Positions 8,850 through 17,376 of a stretch of 64,000 nucleotides of DNA are shown in pieces. The translations under genes and the position numbers were made by a program. Below the pieces are notes generated by a model. That model was not told where the DNA came from and searched no databases. It saw nothing but the letters and a program-made list of their open reading frames with translations. Source of the DNA: Verrucomicrobiales bacterium (GTDB taxonomy: Bacteria > Verrucomicrobiota > Verrucomicrobiia > Verrucomicrobiales > DEV007); contig JARGNG010000018.1 in assembly GCA_029213265.1 (NCBI GenBank), positions 33,516 to 97,515 of the forward strand, read 5' to 3'. How positions within the stretch are numbered: the stretch's first letter is position 1; every line of letters begins with the position of its first letter.

Positions 8850-10793
8850 ATGGTGATCTCTGACCATCAATGTGAAACCACCCTGAACCGCCTCAAGCTC
8901 TTACTTGAGAAGCGCTACCCCGATTCTGTCCGGACCCCGGAATGGGAAGGTTTCATGTATCGACTGGAAGAATCCTTCCCCACGTTGCTCGGCCATTTGC
9001 TGGAGCTCTACGGTCACCACTTCGATTTCTATTATCACCTCGAGAGACTTCTCGAAGTGATGGCCGATGCCTGGTTGGAGAGACCGCCCGACTGGAAGAG
9101 CACCGACGCCATGCGCGAAGCGGACCGGACCTGGTACAAATCGGGCCATCTCATCGCGGCGATGGCCTATGTCGATCTTTTCTCTGATGACATCAAGGGA
9201 CTGCAGGAGCAAATTCCCTATCTGAAGGAAATGGGGATCACCTATCTCCATCTCATGCCCATCTATCAGTCTCCCGAGGGAGACGACGATGGTGGTTATG
9301 CGGTTAGCAGCTATCGCGACGTCGATCCCGAACTCGGCAACATCGACGACCTCCGGATCCTTGCCGAAGAACTGAGGCGCCAGGGCATCAGTCTCGTTCT
9401 CGACTTCGTGTTCAACCATACCTCGGACGAACACGAATGGGCCCGCCGTGCCTTCGAAGGCAACGAGGCCTATCAGGATTTTTACCTGATGTTCGACACC
9501 CGCCAGGAAACCGAGGAATACCAGCGTCAGTTGCGAGCTATCTTTCCCGACGAACGCCCCGGAAATTTCACCTACCTGACCCGGCTCAAGAAGTGGGTCT
9601 GGACGACCTTCCACTCCTACCAGTGGGACTTGAACTATCGAAATCCGGAGGTCTTCAATGCGATGGCCGGCGAGATGCTCTTTCTCGCCAATGTCGGGGT
9701 CGAGGTTCTGCGAATGGATGCGGTTCCCTTCGTCTGGAAACAGAAAGGGACGAACTGTGAGAACCTTCCGGAAGCCCACACGATCATCGAGGCCTTCAGT
9801 GCCATCGCCGGAATCGTTGCCCCGAGTATGGTATTCAAATCGGAAGCCATTGTCGCTCCCGACGAGATCAAGAAATACATCGGAACGGATCAGTGCCAGA
9901 TTTCCTACAATCCCCTTCTCATGGCACTCCTCTGGGAGGGAATTGCAACCCGCAACGCCCGTCTCCTGCGAACTTCGATGGAAAAGCGTTTCGACATTCC
10001 CGAAGGCTGCGCCTGGGTCAACTACGTCCGCTCCCATGACGACATCGGATGGGGATTCGACGATGGCGATGCCTACTCGATCGGAATCAATCCGAACGAT
10101 CACCGGAGATTCCTTACCAACTTCTTCGTTGGCCGCCACGAAGCGAGCTTTGCCGAAGGCGAGCCCTTCCAGGAGGATCCCGAAACCGGAGACGCCCGCG
10201 TCTGCGGAACGACCGCGTCCCTCTGCGGTCTCGGAAAAGCACTCGAGCTCGGAGACGCAGAGGAAATCGAACTGGCCCTGCGGAGAATCCTGTTACTTCA
10301 CGGTGTCTCCTTCACGATCGGGGGGATCCCGCTGATCTATCTCGGAGAGGAGATCGGGATGCTGAACGATCCGTCCTACAAAAAGGATCTCGACAAAGAG
10401 GGCGACGAGCGCTGGCTGCACCGACCGAAATTTGACTGGGAGAAAGCGGCGAAACGAACCGAAGCGGGAACGATCGAGCACACCCTCTACGAAGCCTTTC
10501 TGAAACTCACCCGACTCCGGCTCAACAACATTGCACTGGCCCGTGGGGAAACCGAAATCATTGATCCCGGCAACGATCACGTCTTTGCCTACTTCCGGAC
10601 CTCTGCAGAGCAAAGCATTCTCTGTCTCGCCAATTTCAGCGATCAGGACCAAAGCGTTCCGGCAAGCCGCCTGCGTCAGTTAGGCCTGAAGAAGGTACTC
10701 ACCGACATCATCGCCGGCCAGACCGTAATCGCTGCCAAATCCCTCGAACTGGAACCCCACCAGTTCATGGTGTTGCTGAGGCAGGGAGGATAA
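8850..10793 (+). CDS. ams: Amylosucrase (GH13 sucrose-active glucosyltransferase)
   Basis: A 647-residue GH13 enzyme that transfers glucose from sucrose to an alpha-1,4-glucan and releases fructose. All catalytic residues are visible: nucleophile Asp290 (LRMDAVPF), acid/base Glu332 (FKSEAIV) and Asp397 (RSHDDIGWGF). Each sits four residues after its counterpart in the Neisseria polysaccharea enzyme (286, 328, 393), so the alignment is nearly gap-free. The helical N-domain, (beta/alpha)8 barrel with DFVFNHTSDEH, domain B' insert and C-terminal beta-domain are complete. I prefer the ATG at 8850; a GTG at 8817 in frame is possible. Last gene of the sucrose locus. It could feed glycogen storage or simply recycle sucrose when osmotic stress ends (inference). 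Confidence 0.93.
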   Translation: MVISDHQCETTLNRLKLLLEKRYPDSVRTPEWEGFMYRLEESFPTLLGHLLELYGHHFDFYYHLERLLEVMADAWLERPPDWKSTDAMREADRTWYKSGHLIAAMAYVDLFSDDIKGLQEQIPYLKEMGITYLHLMPIYQSPEGDDDGGYAVSSYRDVDPELGNIDDLRILAEELRRQGISLVLDFVFNHTSDEHEWARRAFEGNEAYQDFYLMFDTRQETEEYQRQLRAIFPDERPGNFTYLTRLKKWVWTTFHSYQWDLNYRNPEVFNAMAGEMLFLANVGVEVLRMDAVPFVWKQKGTNCENLPEAHTIIEAFSAIAGIVAPSMVFKSEAIVAPDEIKKYIGTDQCQISYNPLLMALLWEGIATRNARLLRTSMEKRFDIPEGCAWVNYVRSHDDIGWGFDDGDAYSIGINPNDHRRFLTNFFVGRHEASFAEGEPFQEDPETGDARVCGTTASLCGLGKALELGDAEEIELALRRILLLHGVSFTIGGIPLIYLGEEIGMLNDPSYKKDLDKEGDERWLHRPKFDWEKAAKRTEAGTIEHTLYEAFLKLTRLRLNNIALARGETEIIDPGNDHVFAYFRTSAEQSILCLANFSDQDQSVPASRLRQLGLKKVLTDIIAGQTVIAAKSLELEPHQFMVLLRQGG

Positions 10794-10797
10794 ATCG

Positions 10798-10816
10798 CCG
10801 GGGTTTGTAACCCCGG
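10798..10816. repeat. Perfect palindromic hairpin after ams
   Basis: CCGGGGTT (10798-10805) pairs with AACCCCGG (10809-10816) around a 3-base loop. It begins four bases after the ams stop. No T-run follows, so it is either a stem for transcript protection or a dispersed palindromic repeat. Together with the hairpin at 10849-10867 it fills the gap between two convergent genes. Confidence 0.6.
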
Positions 10817-10848
10817 AATGTGCGTTCTTCGGAAACAGAGCATCCACT

Positions 10849-10867
10849 CCCGCCTCACAGAGGCGGG
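10849..10867. repeat. Second perfect hairpin between convergent genes
   Basis: CCCGCCTC (10849-10856) pairs with GAGGCGGG (10860-10867) around ACA. The phrase TAGCCCGCCTCTGTGAGGCG on the minus strand resembles palindromes I associate with intergenic repeats in Verrucomicrobia and planctomycetes; only one copy is in this window. It ends nine bases before the DUF1552 gene's stop and may act as a two-way transcription barrier. Confidence 0.55.
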
Positions 10868-10875
10868 CTACAGGC

Positions 10876-12237
10876 TCACGACAGAATTCCCAACCGTCCG
10901 GTCGAGTCGCCGAATCGCTCCTCTTTGACCCCGGTGCGGTCGATCAGGTCGAGGAAGAGATTGCTCATCGGTGTGTCCTGACCGAGATCCGTATGCAGAC
11001 CGGTCTTGATCGTTCCCCCGCCCTGCCCCGCAACAATGATGGGGAGCTCGTTGTGGCGATGGCGATCCGGATCGGAAAGACCTCCGCCGAAGACGATCTG
11101 TGAATTGTAGAGAAGGGACTTTCCGTCCGCATCTTTCTTGGCCTTCAACTGCTTGAGAAAGTAGGCAAATTGACGGCTGTAAAACAGGTCGATCTTTGCG
11201 AGTTTCTCGAGCGATTCGGGATTCTGTCGATGATGGGAAATCGTGTGGTGGCCATCGGGAACGCCAATCTCCTTGAAGCTCCGGTTGCTTCCGTCGTGCG
11301 CCATCAGGAAGGTAGCGACGCGAGTCGAGTCGGTCTCAAAGGCGAGGACCATCATGTCCATCATGAGGCGCATATGTTCCTCGTACGAGCCGGGGACGCC
11401 ATCAGGAGCCGGCACCCCGGGATCATCTGGAAGGCCGAATTTCTCCGCCTTGTGAATCCGGCGTTCAATCTCCCGAACTCCCGTCATGTACTCGTCGAGC
11501 TTCAGCTGATCGTTGCGACCGAGCTGCTTGTTCAACTGCTTCGCATCCTCCAGAACAAAATCGAGAATGGAACGCTGCGACTCATTGCGAAGCGCAAAAC
11601 TCTTCTTCCGGTCCTCTTTGCTGCCCGCTCCGAAAAGTCGCTCGAAGACGTGACGAGGATTCGATTCGGGTGTCATCGGGGTGGTGTCCGAACGCCAGGA
11701 AAGATTAAACTGGTAGGCGCAGGAATAGCCGGAGTCACACACCCCGCTCTTGCGCACGCCGTCACAGGAAAGCTCGAGGGAGGAAAAGCGCGTTTTGTCA
11801 CCGATGTGATTCGCGATGACCTGGTCGACGGAAACCCCCAGCTTGATATCGGCACCGGCCGTCTTTCGAGGGCGAACCCCGGTGAGAAAGGAAGCATTGG
11901 CGCGGGCGTGATCCCCGCCACCGTCCGGTCCCGCGGTTCCGTTCTCGTGTTCGAGATGGCTGATCAGGTGAAAATCATCCTTAAACTGGGCATAGGGCTC
12001 ATGCGTCGCATTCAGCTGGTAGTCCTTCCCCGTCCCGGTCGGCTTCCACTTTTCCACATTCACTCCGTTGGGCTTGTAGAGAAAGGCGGTCCGCAAGGGC
12101 ATTCCCGAAGCGGTCGTGGCTGCGGCGGAAGCCCCTTCGGCTCTGGCCACACCCGGGAGAAAGGATTCGAAAACCGGAAGAGAAATTCCGGCTCCGATGC
12201 CCCGGAGGAGTGTGCGTCGATCAATCGATGGATTCAT
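10876..12237 (-). CDS. DUF1552 family Tat-exported protein
   Basis: A 453-residue protein of the DUF1552 family, abundant in planctomycetes, Verrucomicrobia and myxobacteria. The N-terminus SIDRRTLLRGIGAGISLPVF is a twin-arginine signal (RRTLLRG), so it should fold in the cytoplasm, possibly with a cofactor, and leave by the Tat route; a tatA gene is at 50006. Family hallmarks include FLYKPNGVNVEKWKP, the HARANASFLTGVRP segment, GVSVDQVIA, LFGAG, LDEYMTGVREIERRI and the C-terminal GGGLSDPDRHRHNELP. The biochemical role of the family is unknown. These genes usually sit beside cytochrome-domain genes, and here a di-haem cytochrome c gene lies 107 bp upstream on the same strand, so the two may work together at the cell envelope. 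Confidence 0.88.
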   Translation of the reverse strand: MNPSIDRRTLLRGIGAGISLPVFESFLPGVARAEGASAAATTASGMPLRTAFLYKPNGVNVEKWKPTGTGKDYQLNATHEPYAQFKDDFHLISHLEHENGTAGPDGGGDHARANASFLTGVRPRKTAGADIKLGVSVDQVIANHIGDKTRFSSLELSCDGVRKSGVCDSGYSCAYQFNLSWRSDTTPMTPESNPRHVFERLFGAGSKEDRKKSFALRNESQRSILDFVLEDAKQLNKQLGRNDQLKLDEYMTGVREIERRIHKAEKFGLPDDPGVPAPDGVPGSYEEHMRLMMDMMVLAFETDSTRVATFLMAHDGSNRSFKEIGVPDGHHTISHHRQNPESLEKLAKIDLFYSRQFAYFLKQLKAKKDADGKSLLYNSQIVFGGGLSDPDRHRHNELPIIVAGQGGGTIKTGLHTDLGQDTPMSNLFLDLIDRTGVKEERFGDSTGRLGILS

Positions 12238-12343
12238 GATAGAGGGAAAGGTGGGAAGGTCGATCCTTCTCAGCCTATGGGACAGGTTACGTGCCCGATT
12301 CGTTCGAACAATTCACGCATTCAGGCAGGAAAAAGTGACTCGA

Positions 12344-13132
12344 TCAGGCATCCTTTTTCCCTGGATCGGGAAGAGACTGGATAAAAGCGACCAAATCCCA
12401 GATCTGTTCTTCCGTCAGGACCTCCGCGTATCCGATCATGGGTGTGCCGTTCAGGCCCGTCGCAATCGTCCGGTAGAGATCGGTCGGGCGATCGCCCGAC
12501 TTGTGGTGCTCGGCAGACAGCGCGGCCGGAGTAATGGGGTGCTCCCAGACATCCATGAGCCCTTTCGCACCGGGACCGTCTCCATTTCCCTCCTCGCCAT
12601 GACAGGCCGCACAGGTCGACTTGAATAAGGGCGCCCCGGAAGCAGCATGCTTCTGTTTCTTCTCCACCGAACCAAACCAAGCCGGAATCTCCGGGAGGGA
12701 AAGCGGCTCGCTCTGCAGTTCCTCTTTGTCCCATTCCCGGGAGAGGCTCTGCAGAAACACGATCAGCGCATCGACATCATCGTCGGAAAAGTCTTTGAAG
12801 AAAGGCATCGCGGTTCCGGAGATTCCGCTGCGAATCGTGCGCCGAAGGTCGTCCGTCACCGGCAGTTTTCCGTATGGTGTGGTCCGGAACTTAAAGATCC
12901 CGGTGCGGAAATTCCTCGGTTTGTCCGTCAACTCCGCTGCCCAGGGGCCGTTTCCCCGCCCCGTCGTTCCATGGCAGGTCGTGCATTGCTTTTGAAAGAG
13001 GTAACGCCCCTTCAGATACAAATGCAGCTCGCGACGCTCCGCTTCGTCGTCCGCTTCGCTTGCCAACGCCCCTGTAAACAGAAACGCGCAGACAATTGAA
13101 AACCAACGAAATACCAATGAATGCCAAACCAT
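12344..13132 (-). CDS. Exported di-haem cytochrome c
   Basis: A 262-residue protein with a signal peptide (residues 1-25, ending GALASEA). Two haem-binding sites are plain: CTTCHG followed by TGRGNGPWA in the first domain, and CAACHGEEGNGDGPGAKG in the second. Each domain is a class I cytochrome c of about 90 residues with its distal Met (first: GTAMPFFKDFSDDDV; second: GTPMIGYAEVLTEEQI). The protein should carry electrons in the periplasm. It precedes the DUF1552 gene on the same strand, a frequent pairing in this phylum, though whether they share a transcript (107-bp gap) is uncertain. ATG start at 13132 is set by the signal peptide. Confidence 0.9.
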   Translation of the reverse strand: MVWHSLVFRWFSIVCAFLFTGALASEADDEAERRELHLYLKGRYLFQKQCTTCHGTTGRGNGPWAAELTDKPRNFRTGIFKFRTTPYGKLPVTDDLRRTIRSGISGTAMPFFKDFSDDDVDALIVFLQSLSREWDKEELQSEPLSLPEIPAWFGSVEKKQKHAASGAPLFKSTCAACHGEEGNGDGPGAKGLMDVWEHPITPAALSAEHHKSGDRPTDLYRTIATGLNGTPMIGYAEVLTEEQIWDLVAFIQSLPDPGKKDA

Positions 13133-13260
13133 GTTGAAATAGAAATGCCACCGTAGCGTGCCACTTTTCTGGAATTCCTCTTCGCAGAATTTGCGAAACG
13201 ATCCGCATCGATTTGAAGACCCAACAGGGTCAGGTCGGGCACTCCACCCTCTTGACTCGC

Positions 13261-13290
13261 GGCTAGCGGCTAGCGGCTAGCGGCTAGCGG
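13261..13290. repeat. Heptamer tandem repeat GGCTAGC x4
   Basis: Four uninterrupted copies of GGCTAGC (13261-13288) plus GG. Each unit contains the palindrome GCTAGC. It lies in the 181-bp gap between the cytochrome c start (13132) and the FtsK-like stop (13314), where it could arise or vary by slippage. Confidence 0.9.
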
Positions 13291-13313
13291 GGAAGGTGAA
13301 TCGAAACTCGTTT

Positions 13314-16300
13314 CTACCCCGAGAACCAACTCAGGGGAGGTTCCGCGTAAGGACGGAAAATCTCGACCGTTCCGGTGGGCTCATCGTAGTAGAGAGCGCG
13401 GTTCAATCCGAGCTCCGAGGCCGCGCCGGAATCGATCAGGCTGGCGGAATCGGCGGCGCTCATCTGGAAGAGAACTTTCTTTTCAAACTCCCCTGCCGCC
13501 TTGCGGCCGAGGCAACGATTCACGTTGTTGTAGGAATCGACCGAAGTGATGAGATGGAAGCCCCACCCGGAGCCTTCGGTAATGATCTCGTTCAGGGACG
13601 TCGCCGGCTTCGCTTCCGTCTCCTCTTCCAGGGAAAAGCTGAAGTCCTCTTCGTAGCGGAGTTTCTTGTAGCGATGCAGCGAGGGAATGAAAAGGAAGGT
13701 CGAGCTGCCCGGCATCTCTGCTTCTCCATTGGAAATCTGCTTCATCTCCGCCGCGAGCTCATTGATGACGTCCCCGAACTCATGCGCATTCGGAGTCACG
13801 ACCCCGCCAATCGCCCTCACCGCTTCGCAAAAGAACGAGCTGTCATCCGGCTGGGCGAAACGATTGTCGATCAGAACGAGCCGCGCCTTTTCTCCCAGCT
13901 GCTCGCGGAGCAATTTCAGTCCGACCACCGTCATCGAGTCGACCGCATCGTCCCGCTGGCCAACGACCAGCAGATTGGATCCGCTCTGACGCTCGAAGCG
14001 AATTTCGGTCGGTCCTTTGATCGCATTCGGTGCACCGAGGAAAATTCGGGGTGGCCCGGCAAACTCCAGCTGATCGAGAAATTTCTGCACTGCGGTGTCG
14101 CGAGTCACATCGCCGGGCGCGTTGCCTTCAAAGACGACCAGTTCGCCGTCGGCCTTCCCTGTCTCGATGGCGCGCTCCCTCACTTCGGTGAGATAGGTAT
14201 CCCGCTCTTTTTCATCGAGCCATACGACCTGGAAAGGCGAGTTGGCTTCGACGGCTCCCGCACGATCGTTGTAGATCCCCTCTCCCGGCCGGGTCAGCAA
14301 ACGCGGGGCGGGGTTGGAATCGTCCATGATCAAATAGGCATCCGCCTCGTTGCAGGCCAGTGCGATCCGGACCGTCATCTGGCCGAGCGTCGCCCGGGCA
14401 AGGGTAAAGGCGCCACCGAGCGTCTGTGATCCTAACACGGCATGAATTCCGAAGGCACGTCCCTGTCTCACGATCCGGTCGAGAAGAACCGCCGCCTGCT
14501 GCGAAATCTGGTCGTCCTGGGTGAAGAACTCCTGAAATTCGTCGATCAGAAGGAGCGTTCTCGGCATCGGCTTCGCATTGGGCGTCGCCCGATAACCGGG
14601 GACATCCTGCACTCCGGACGCCCGGAACAGTTCGCCCCGCTCTTTGAGTTCTTCATCGAGCCGCTGCAGAACGCTTAAGCCAAACTCGCGATCACTCTCA
14701 ATTGCAATGACCCGGGCATGTGGCAGTTGGGCGTCGGCATAACATTTGAATTCGACCCCTTTCTTGAAGTCGATCAGGTAAAACTCGACCTCGTGGGGAT
14801 CGCACCAGAGCGCCAGGTTGGAAACGATGACGTGAAACAGCGTCGACTTACCGGAACCCGTCTTACCGGCGATGAGCGCATGCTGGCAGGTTCCTTTTCC
14901 AAGAGCCAGTTGCTGCAGCTTGGTGGCGCCGCTTCGCCCGATCGGGACAGTGAGCTCTTTCGCGGTGTTGCCGGACCAGAGTTGCCCTTCCGGAGGTGCG
15001 ATGAAGGAAAACGGGACCTCGATGCGATTCGAGTCGCGGTTGGCCTCTCCAATCCGATGCACCCATTGGGAGAAAACCTCCGGCGCCGGGGGGTGATCCA
15101 GCGTGAGCTTGGACCCGGGCACGGGATTGTCCTTGAGGAAAAATCCGTCCATGTTGCTCCGCAGGCAGAGGCAGGATTTTCGCAGATCTTCCATCTGGAA
15201 TCCGGACGGCAGGGCGGCACGCTGATCACAGTGGATCAACAGAAATACGCCACAACGGGCACCGGAGGAAGCGATGCTCATGAGCCTTCGCGCGGCCTGC
15301 TCGGTGAATCCGTTCGGAAAATCGGCCACCACCAGGAAATGATACCGCTCCGCAATCGTTCCCGCAGCTTCGTTGTATTGCGTAATCGTCTCGTAATCGC
15401 TTCGCAAATACATCTGGATCACTTTTTCCATGTGATCACAAAGCTCGCCGACGCGCTGATCGATTTGATCCGGCTGCGTTCGAATCCGGGAATTGATCAA
15501 CACCTCTTCATAGTCGGAAAGATGCATCAGACCGGCAAAGCTTTCCCCGAGACCGATTGGATCGACAAAGGAAAAAGACAGTCGCCCCGGAGGTGAGTTC
15601 GCCAGCCATCCGAGCGTGAGATAATTCAGAAACTCAACCGCCTCATCGCGACCGAACTGTTTCGTCTCGATCAAAATCGAAGCCATATCCGGAATGCGCA
15701 AACGCATCGGAGCCTGGTAGGATATCGGATCCGGAAGCTGCAGAGTCTCCGACTTGGGCAGCTTGATCTCGTTCGACTCGCCGTCGTATTCGACCTCTCC
15801 GAACCGAAGGGTTTCGAGAAAGACCTGAGGGGCTTCCCACTCCGAAGGCGATTGCTCAAACCAGCGGGCTTGCTTCGCCTCTGCCGATTCGGCGACCAGA
15901 TTTTGATGCCCCGGGAGAACCGATGCCTGCCATTGTTCGACGAGAGATCCAAACTGCCGCTGCAGCTCGCCCTGCACATCCGAATGGGAGGAGGTTTGAT
16001 TGCCCTGGAGATCGTCGATCCGAGCGTCCCGCCTGCTTTCCTCTTCCGCAATTTTCAAAGCCAGTTTCTGATCGACCGACCCAACCCGCTGGTCCCTTGC
16101 CGTTTCGATCCGGGACTTCAAATCGCTGGCCCGTTGCTCCACGTCCTCCGCTCCCGCGTATTTGCTATCGGCTCCTGCCGGCCCCTCCGCGGTTCCGAGT
16201 CCTTTCTCGAAACCACTCTTCCGTTTTACGAAATCAGCTTCGATCGACTCGCTGGTTTTCTCATGCCAGGACTCGAGCGTTTCTTTGAATGAAAGTCGCT

Positions 16301-17165
16301 TCCCCTTCGCATTCACAAACGCGTCCTTCGTCTCTTTGAGAAACTTCGCGGAGGAAGACTTCGCCGCAAAAAACATCGCGACACAGGCAATCGACAGAGC
16401 AACCGCGATCCCGATCGTCAAGCCGTAGCTGAGGACTGGTCCTCCCAGGGCCGCCGAAGCAAAGGGAGCTCCACCGCCGATCAGCAGCAGGAGAAAAATC
16501 TGCAGGACGAGTGGGAATCCATTGAACCATCCAACGAGAGGATTTTTCTGATGTTTCCGAAACTTGGCGGCAAGATCGGAGTGGCTCTGCAAAAGCTCTT
16601 CCGCAGAAGGAGATTCCCCGCTTCCGGCCTCGACGCTCTTGAGTCCTTCGATCAGCGAGATTTGCAGCGAGCGGAATCCCTTGAGCGACTTCACCGCCGC
16701 TTTCTCCAACTTGATGAAGCGCGACTGGATGGATTGAGACTCGGCGGAATTTTCCGCATACTCCGCGGCCATCCGGGCCAGCCTCGATTCGCGCTCCTTG
16801 CCCGCCTCCATGAATTCCCGCTGAAGCTGAAAGCGACGGGCCCCTTCCACCTCCTGGATTCCCGCGATGACCTGATTCCGTACTTCAATCTGGGCCTTAT
16901 CGATCCGGATCTGCCTGGCGTCATTGACCTGCTGGATCAATGCCTTTTCCTCCTCCGCCGCCCGCTGCAGCAGCGAAACGGCCTCGGCGGACTCCTTCTC
17001 GATCAATGCCTTCTGCTCGGCAAGATCCTGACGGAAATTCGAATCTTTGAGTTGGCGGGCCCGTTCAATCCCCACTTCCCGATCCGCAAACGACTGCGTC
17101 CCAGTGACGACATTCTCGAGCCACTCCAGCGTTTCGCCGGCAGATGCTTTATTCTTCGATTTCAC
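13314..17165 (-). CDS. Membrane-anchored three-domain FtsK/EccC-type ATPase
   Basis: A 1283-residue motor protein. Layout: coiled coil (residues about 40-200), two membrane helices (about 213-238 and 243-267), second coiled coil (270-415), then three FtsK/SpoIIIE-like ATPase modules. Module 1 (about 480-700) has no P-loop. Module 2 (720-985) is intact: Walker A GKTGSGKS at 767-774 and Walker B LLLIDEF at 871-877. Module 3 (about 1020-1283) lacks a P-loop (VVGQRDDAVDS at its place). Two helices followed by three tandem ATPases is the build of EccC/YukBA, the motor of type VII secretion, not of chromosome-segregating FtsK, whose gamma DNA-reading domain is absent. It is the last gene of a tight operon with WXG100-like proteins (overlap of 17 bp). 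A type VII-like export motor is the best inference. Long N-terminal coiled coils are unusual for EccC. Confidence 0.88.
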   Translation of the reverse strand: MKSKNKASAGETLEWLENVVTGTQSFADREVGIERARQLKDSNFRQDLAEQKALIEKESAEAVSLLQRAAEEEKALIQQVNDARQIRIDKAQIEVRNQVIAGIQEVEGARRFQLQREFMEAGKERESRLARMAAEYAENSAESQSIQSRFIKLEKAAVKSLKGFRSLQISLIEGLKSVEAGSGESPSAEELLQSHSDLAAKFRKHQKNPLVGWFNGFPLVLQIFLLLLIGGGAPFASAALGGPVLSYGLTIGIAVALSIACVAMFFAAKSSSAKFLKETKDAFVNAKGKRLSFKETLESWHEKTSESIEADFVKRKSGFEKGLGTAEGPAGADSKYAGAEDVEQRASDLKSRIETARDQRVGSVDQKLALKIAEEESRRDARIDDLQGNQTSSHSDVQGELQRQFGSLVEQWQASVLPGHQNLVAESAEAKQARWFEQSPSEWEAPQVFLETLRFGEVEYDGESNEIKLPKSETLQLPDPISYQAPMRLRIPDMASILIETKQFGRDEAVEFLNYLTLGWLANSPPGRLSFSFVDPIGLGESFAGLMHLSDYEEVLINSRIRTQPDQIDQRVGELCDHMEKVIQMYLRSDYETITQYNEAAGTIAERYHFLVVADFPNGFTEQAARRLMSIASSGARCGVFLLIHCDQRAALPSGFQMEDLRKSCLCLRSNMDGFFLKDNPVPGSKLTLDHPPAPEVFSQWVHRIGEANRDSNRIEVPFSFIAPPEGQLWSGNTAKELTVPIGRSGATKLQQLALGKGTCQHALIAGKTGSGKSTLFHVIVSNLALWCDPHEVEFYLIDFKKGVEFKCYADAQLPHARVIAIESDREFGLSVLQRLDEELKERGELFRASGVQDVPGYRATPNAKPMPRTLLLIDEFQEFFTQDDQISQQAAVLLDRIVRQGRAFGIHAVLGSQTLGGAFTLARATLGQMTVRIALACNEADAYLIMDDSNPAPRLLTRPGEGIYNDRAGAVEANSPFQVVWLDEKERDTYLTEVRERAIETGKADGELVVFEGNAPGDVTRDTAVQKFLDQLEFAGPPRIFLGAPNAIKGPTEIRFERQSGSNLLVVGQRDDAVDSMTVVGLKLLREQLGEKARLVLIDNRFAQPDDSSFFCEAVRAIGGVVTPNAHEFGDVINELAAEMKQISNGEAEMPGSSTFLFIPSLHRYKKLRYEEDFSFSLEEETEAKPATSLNEIITEGSGWGFHLITSVDSYNNVNRCLGRKAAGEFEKKVLFQMSAADSASLIDSGAASELGLNRALYYDEPTGTVEIFRPYAEPPLSWFSG

Positions 17166-17370
17166 AGTCGTTCCTCAGTTTGGCCAAAATTTTGTCGAGA
17201 TTCTCCATCGCCGCAACGGCGTTGTCGGCGGCGTCGAACAGGGGTTGCATGTAGGTCTGGTCAAATTCACGGCCCTTCTGGTCCCGCCACACTTCCTGGG
17301 TATCCTGCCAGTTACGAAGGAGTTCGCGCGAAATACCGAGAAGGCGGCCTTTGGTGTTCTGCAATGCCAT
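17149..17370 (-). CDS. Small WXG100-like helical-hairpin protein (73 aa)
   Basis: A 73-residue, helical protein without signal peptide. Its centre, NWQDTQEVWRDQKGREF, carries W-x-D-x-x-G-x-x-F, the same turn pattern as the longer neighbour at 17906 (WQDHEHAKF) and close to the W-x-G turn between the two helices of ESAT-6/WXG100 proteins. The flanking helices are LLGISRELLRN and the stretch DAADNAVAAMENLDKILAKL. It is shorter than the usual 95-100 residues because the first helix is cut down. AAAGAG six bases before the ATG may be its ribosome site. Gene order, size and 17-bp overlap with the ATPase start suggest a substrate or partner of that ATPase. Function inferred from context only. Confidence 0.65.
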   Translation of the reverse strand: MALQNTKGRLLGISRELLRNWQDTQEVWRDQKGREFDQTYMQPLFDAADNAVAAMENLDKILAKLRNDCEIEE

Positions 17371-17376
17371 CTCTTT

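Noticed and set aside
11170..12384. 404-residue open frame on the plus strand
   Set aside because: It is exactly antisense to the DUF1552 gene, which has a signal peptide and family motifs. The antisense translation is featureless. High G+C genes create such shadows.
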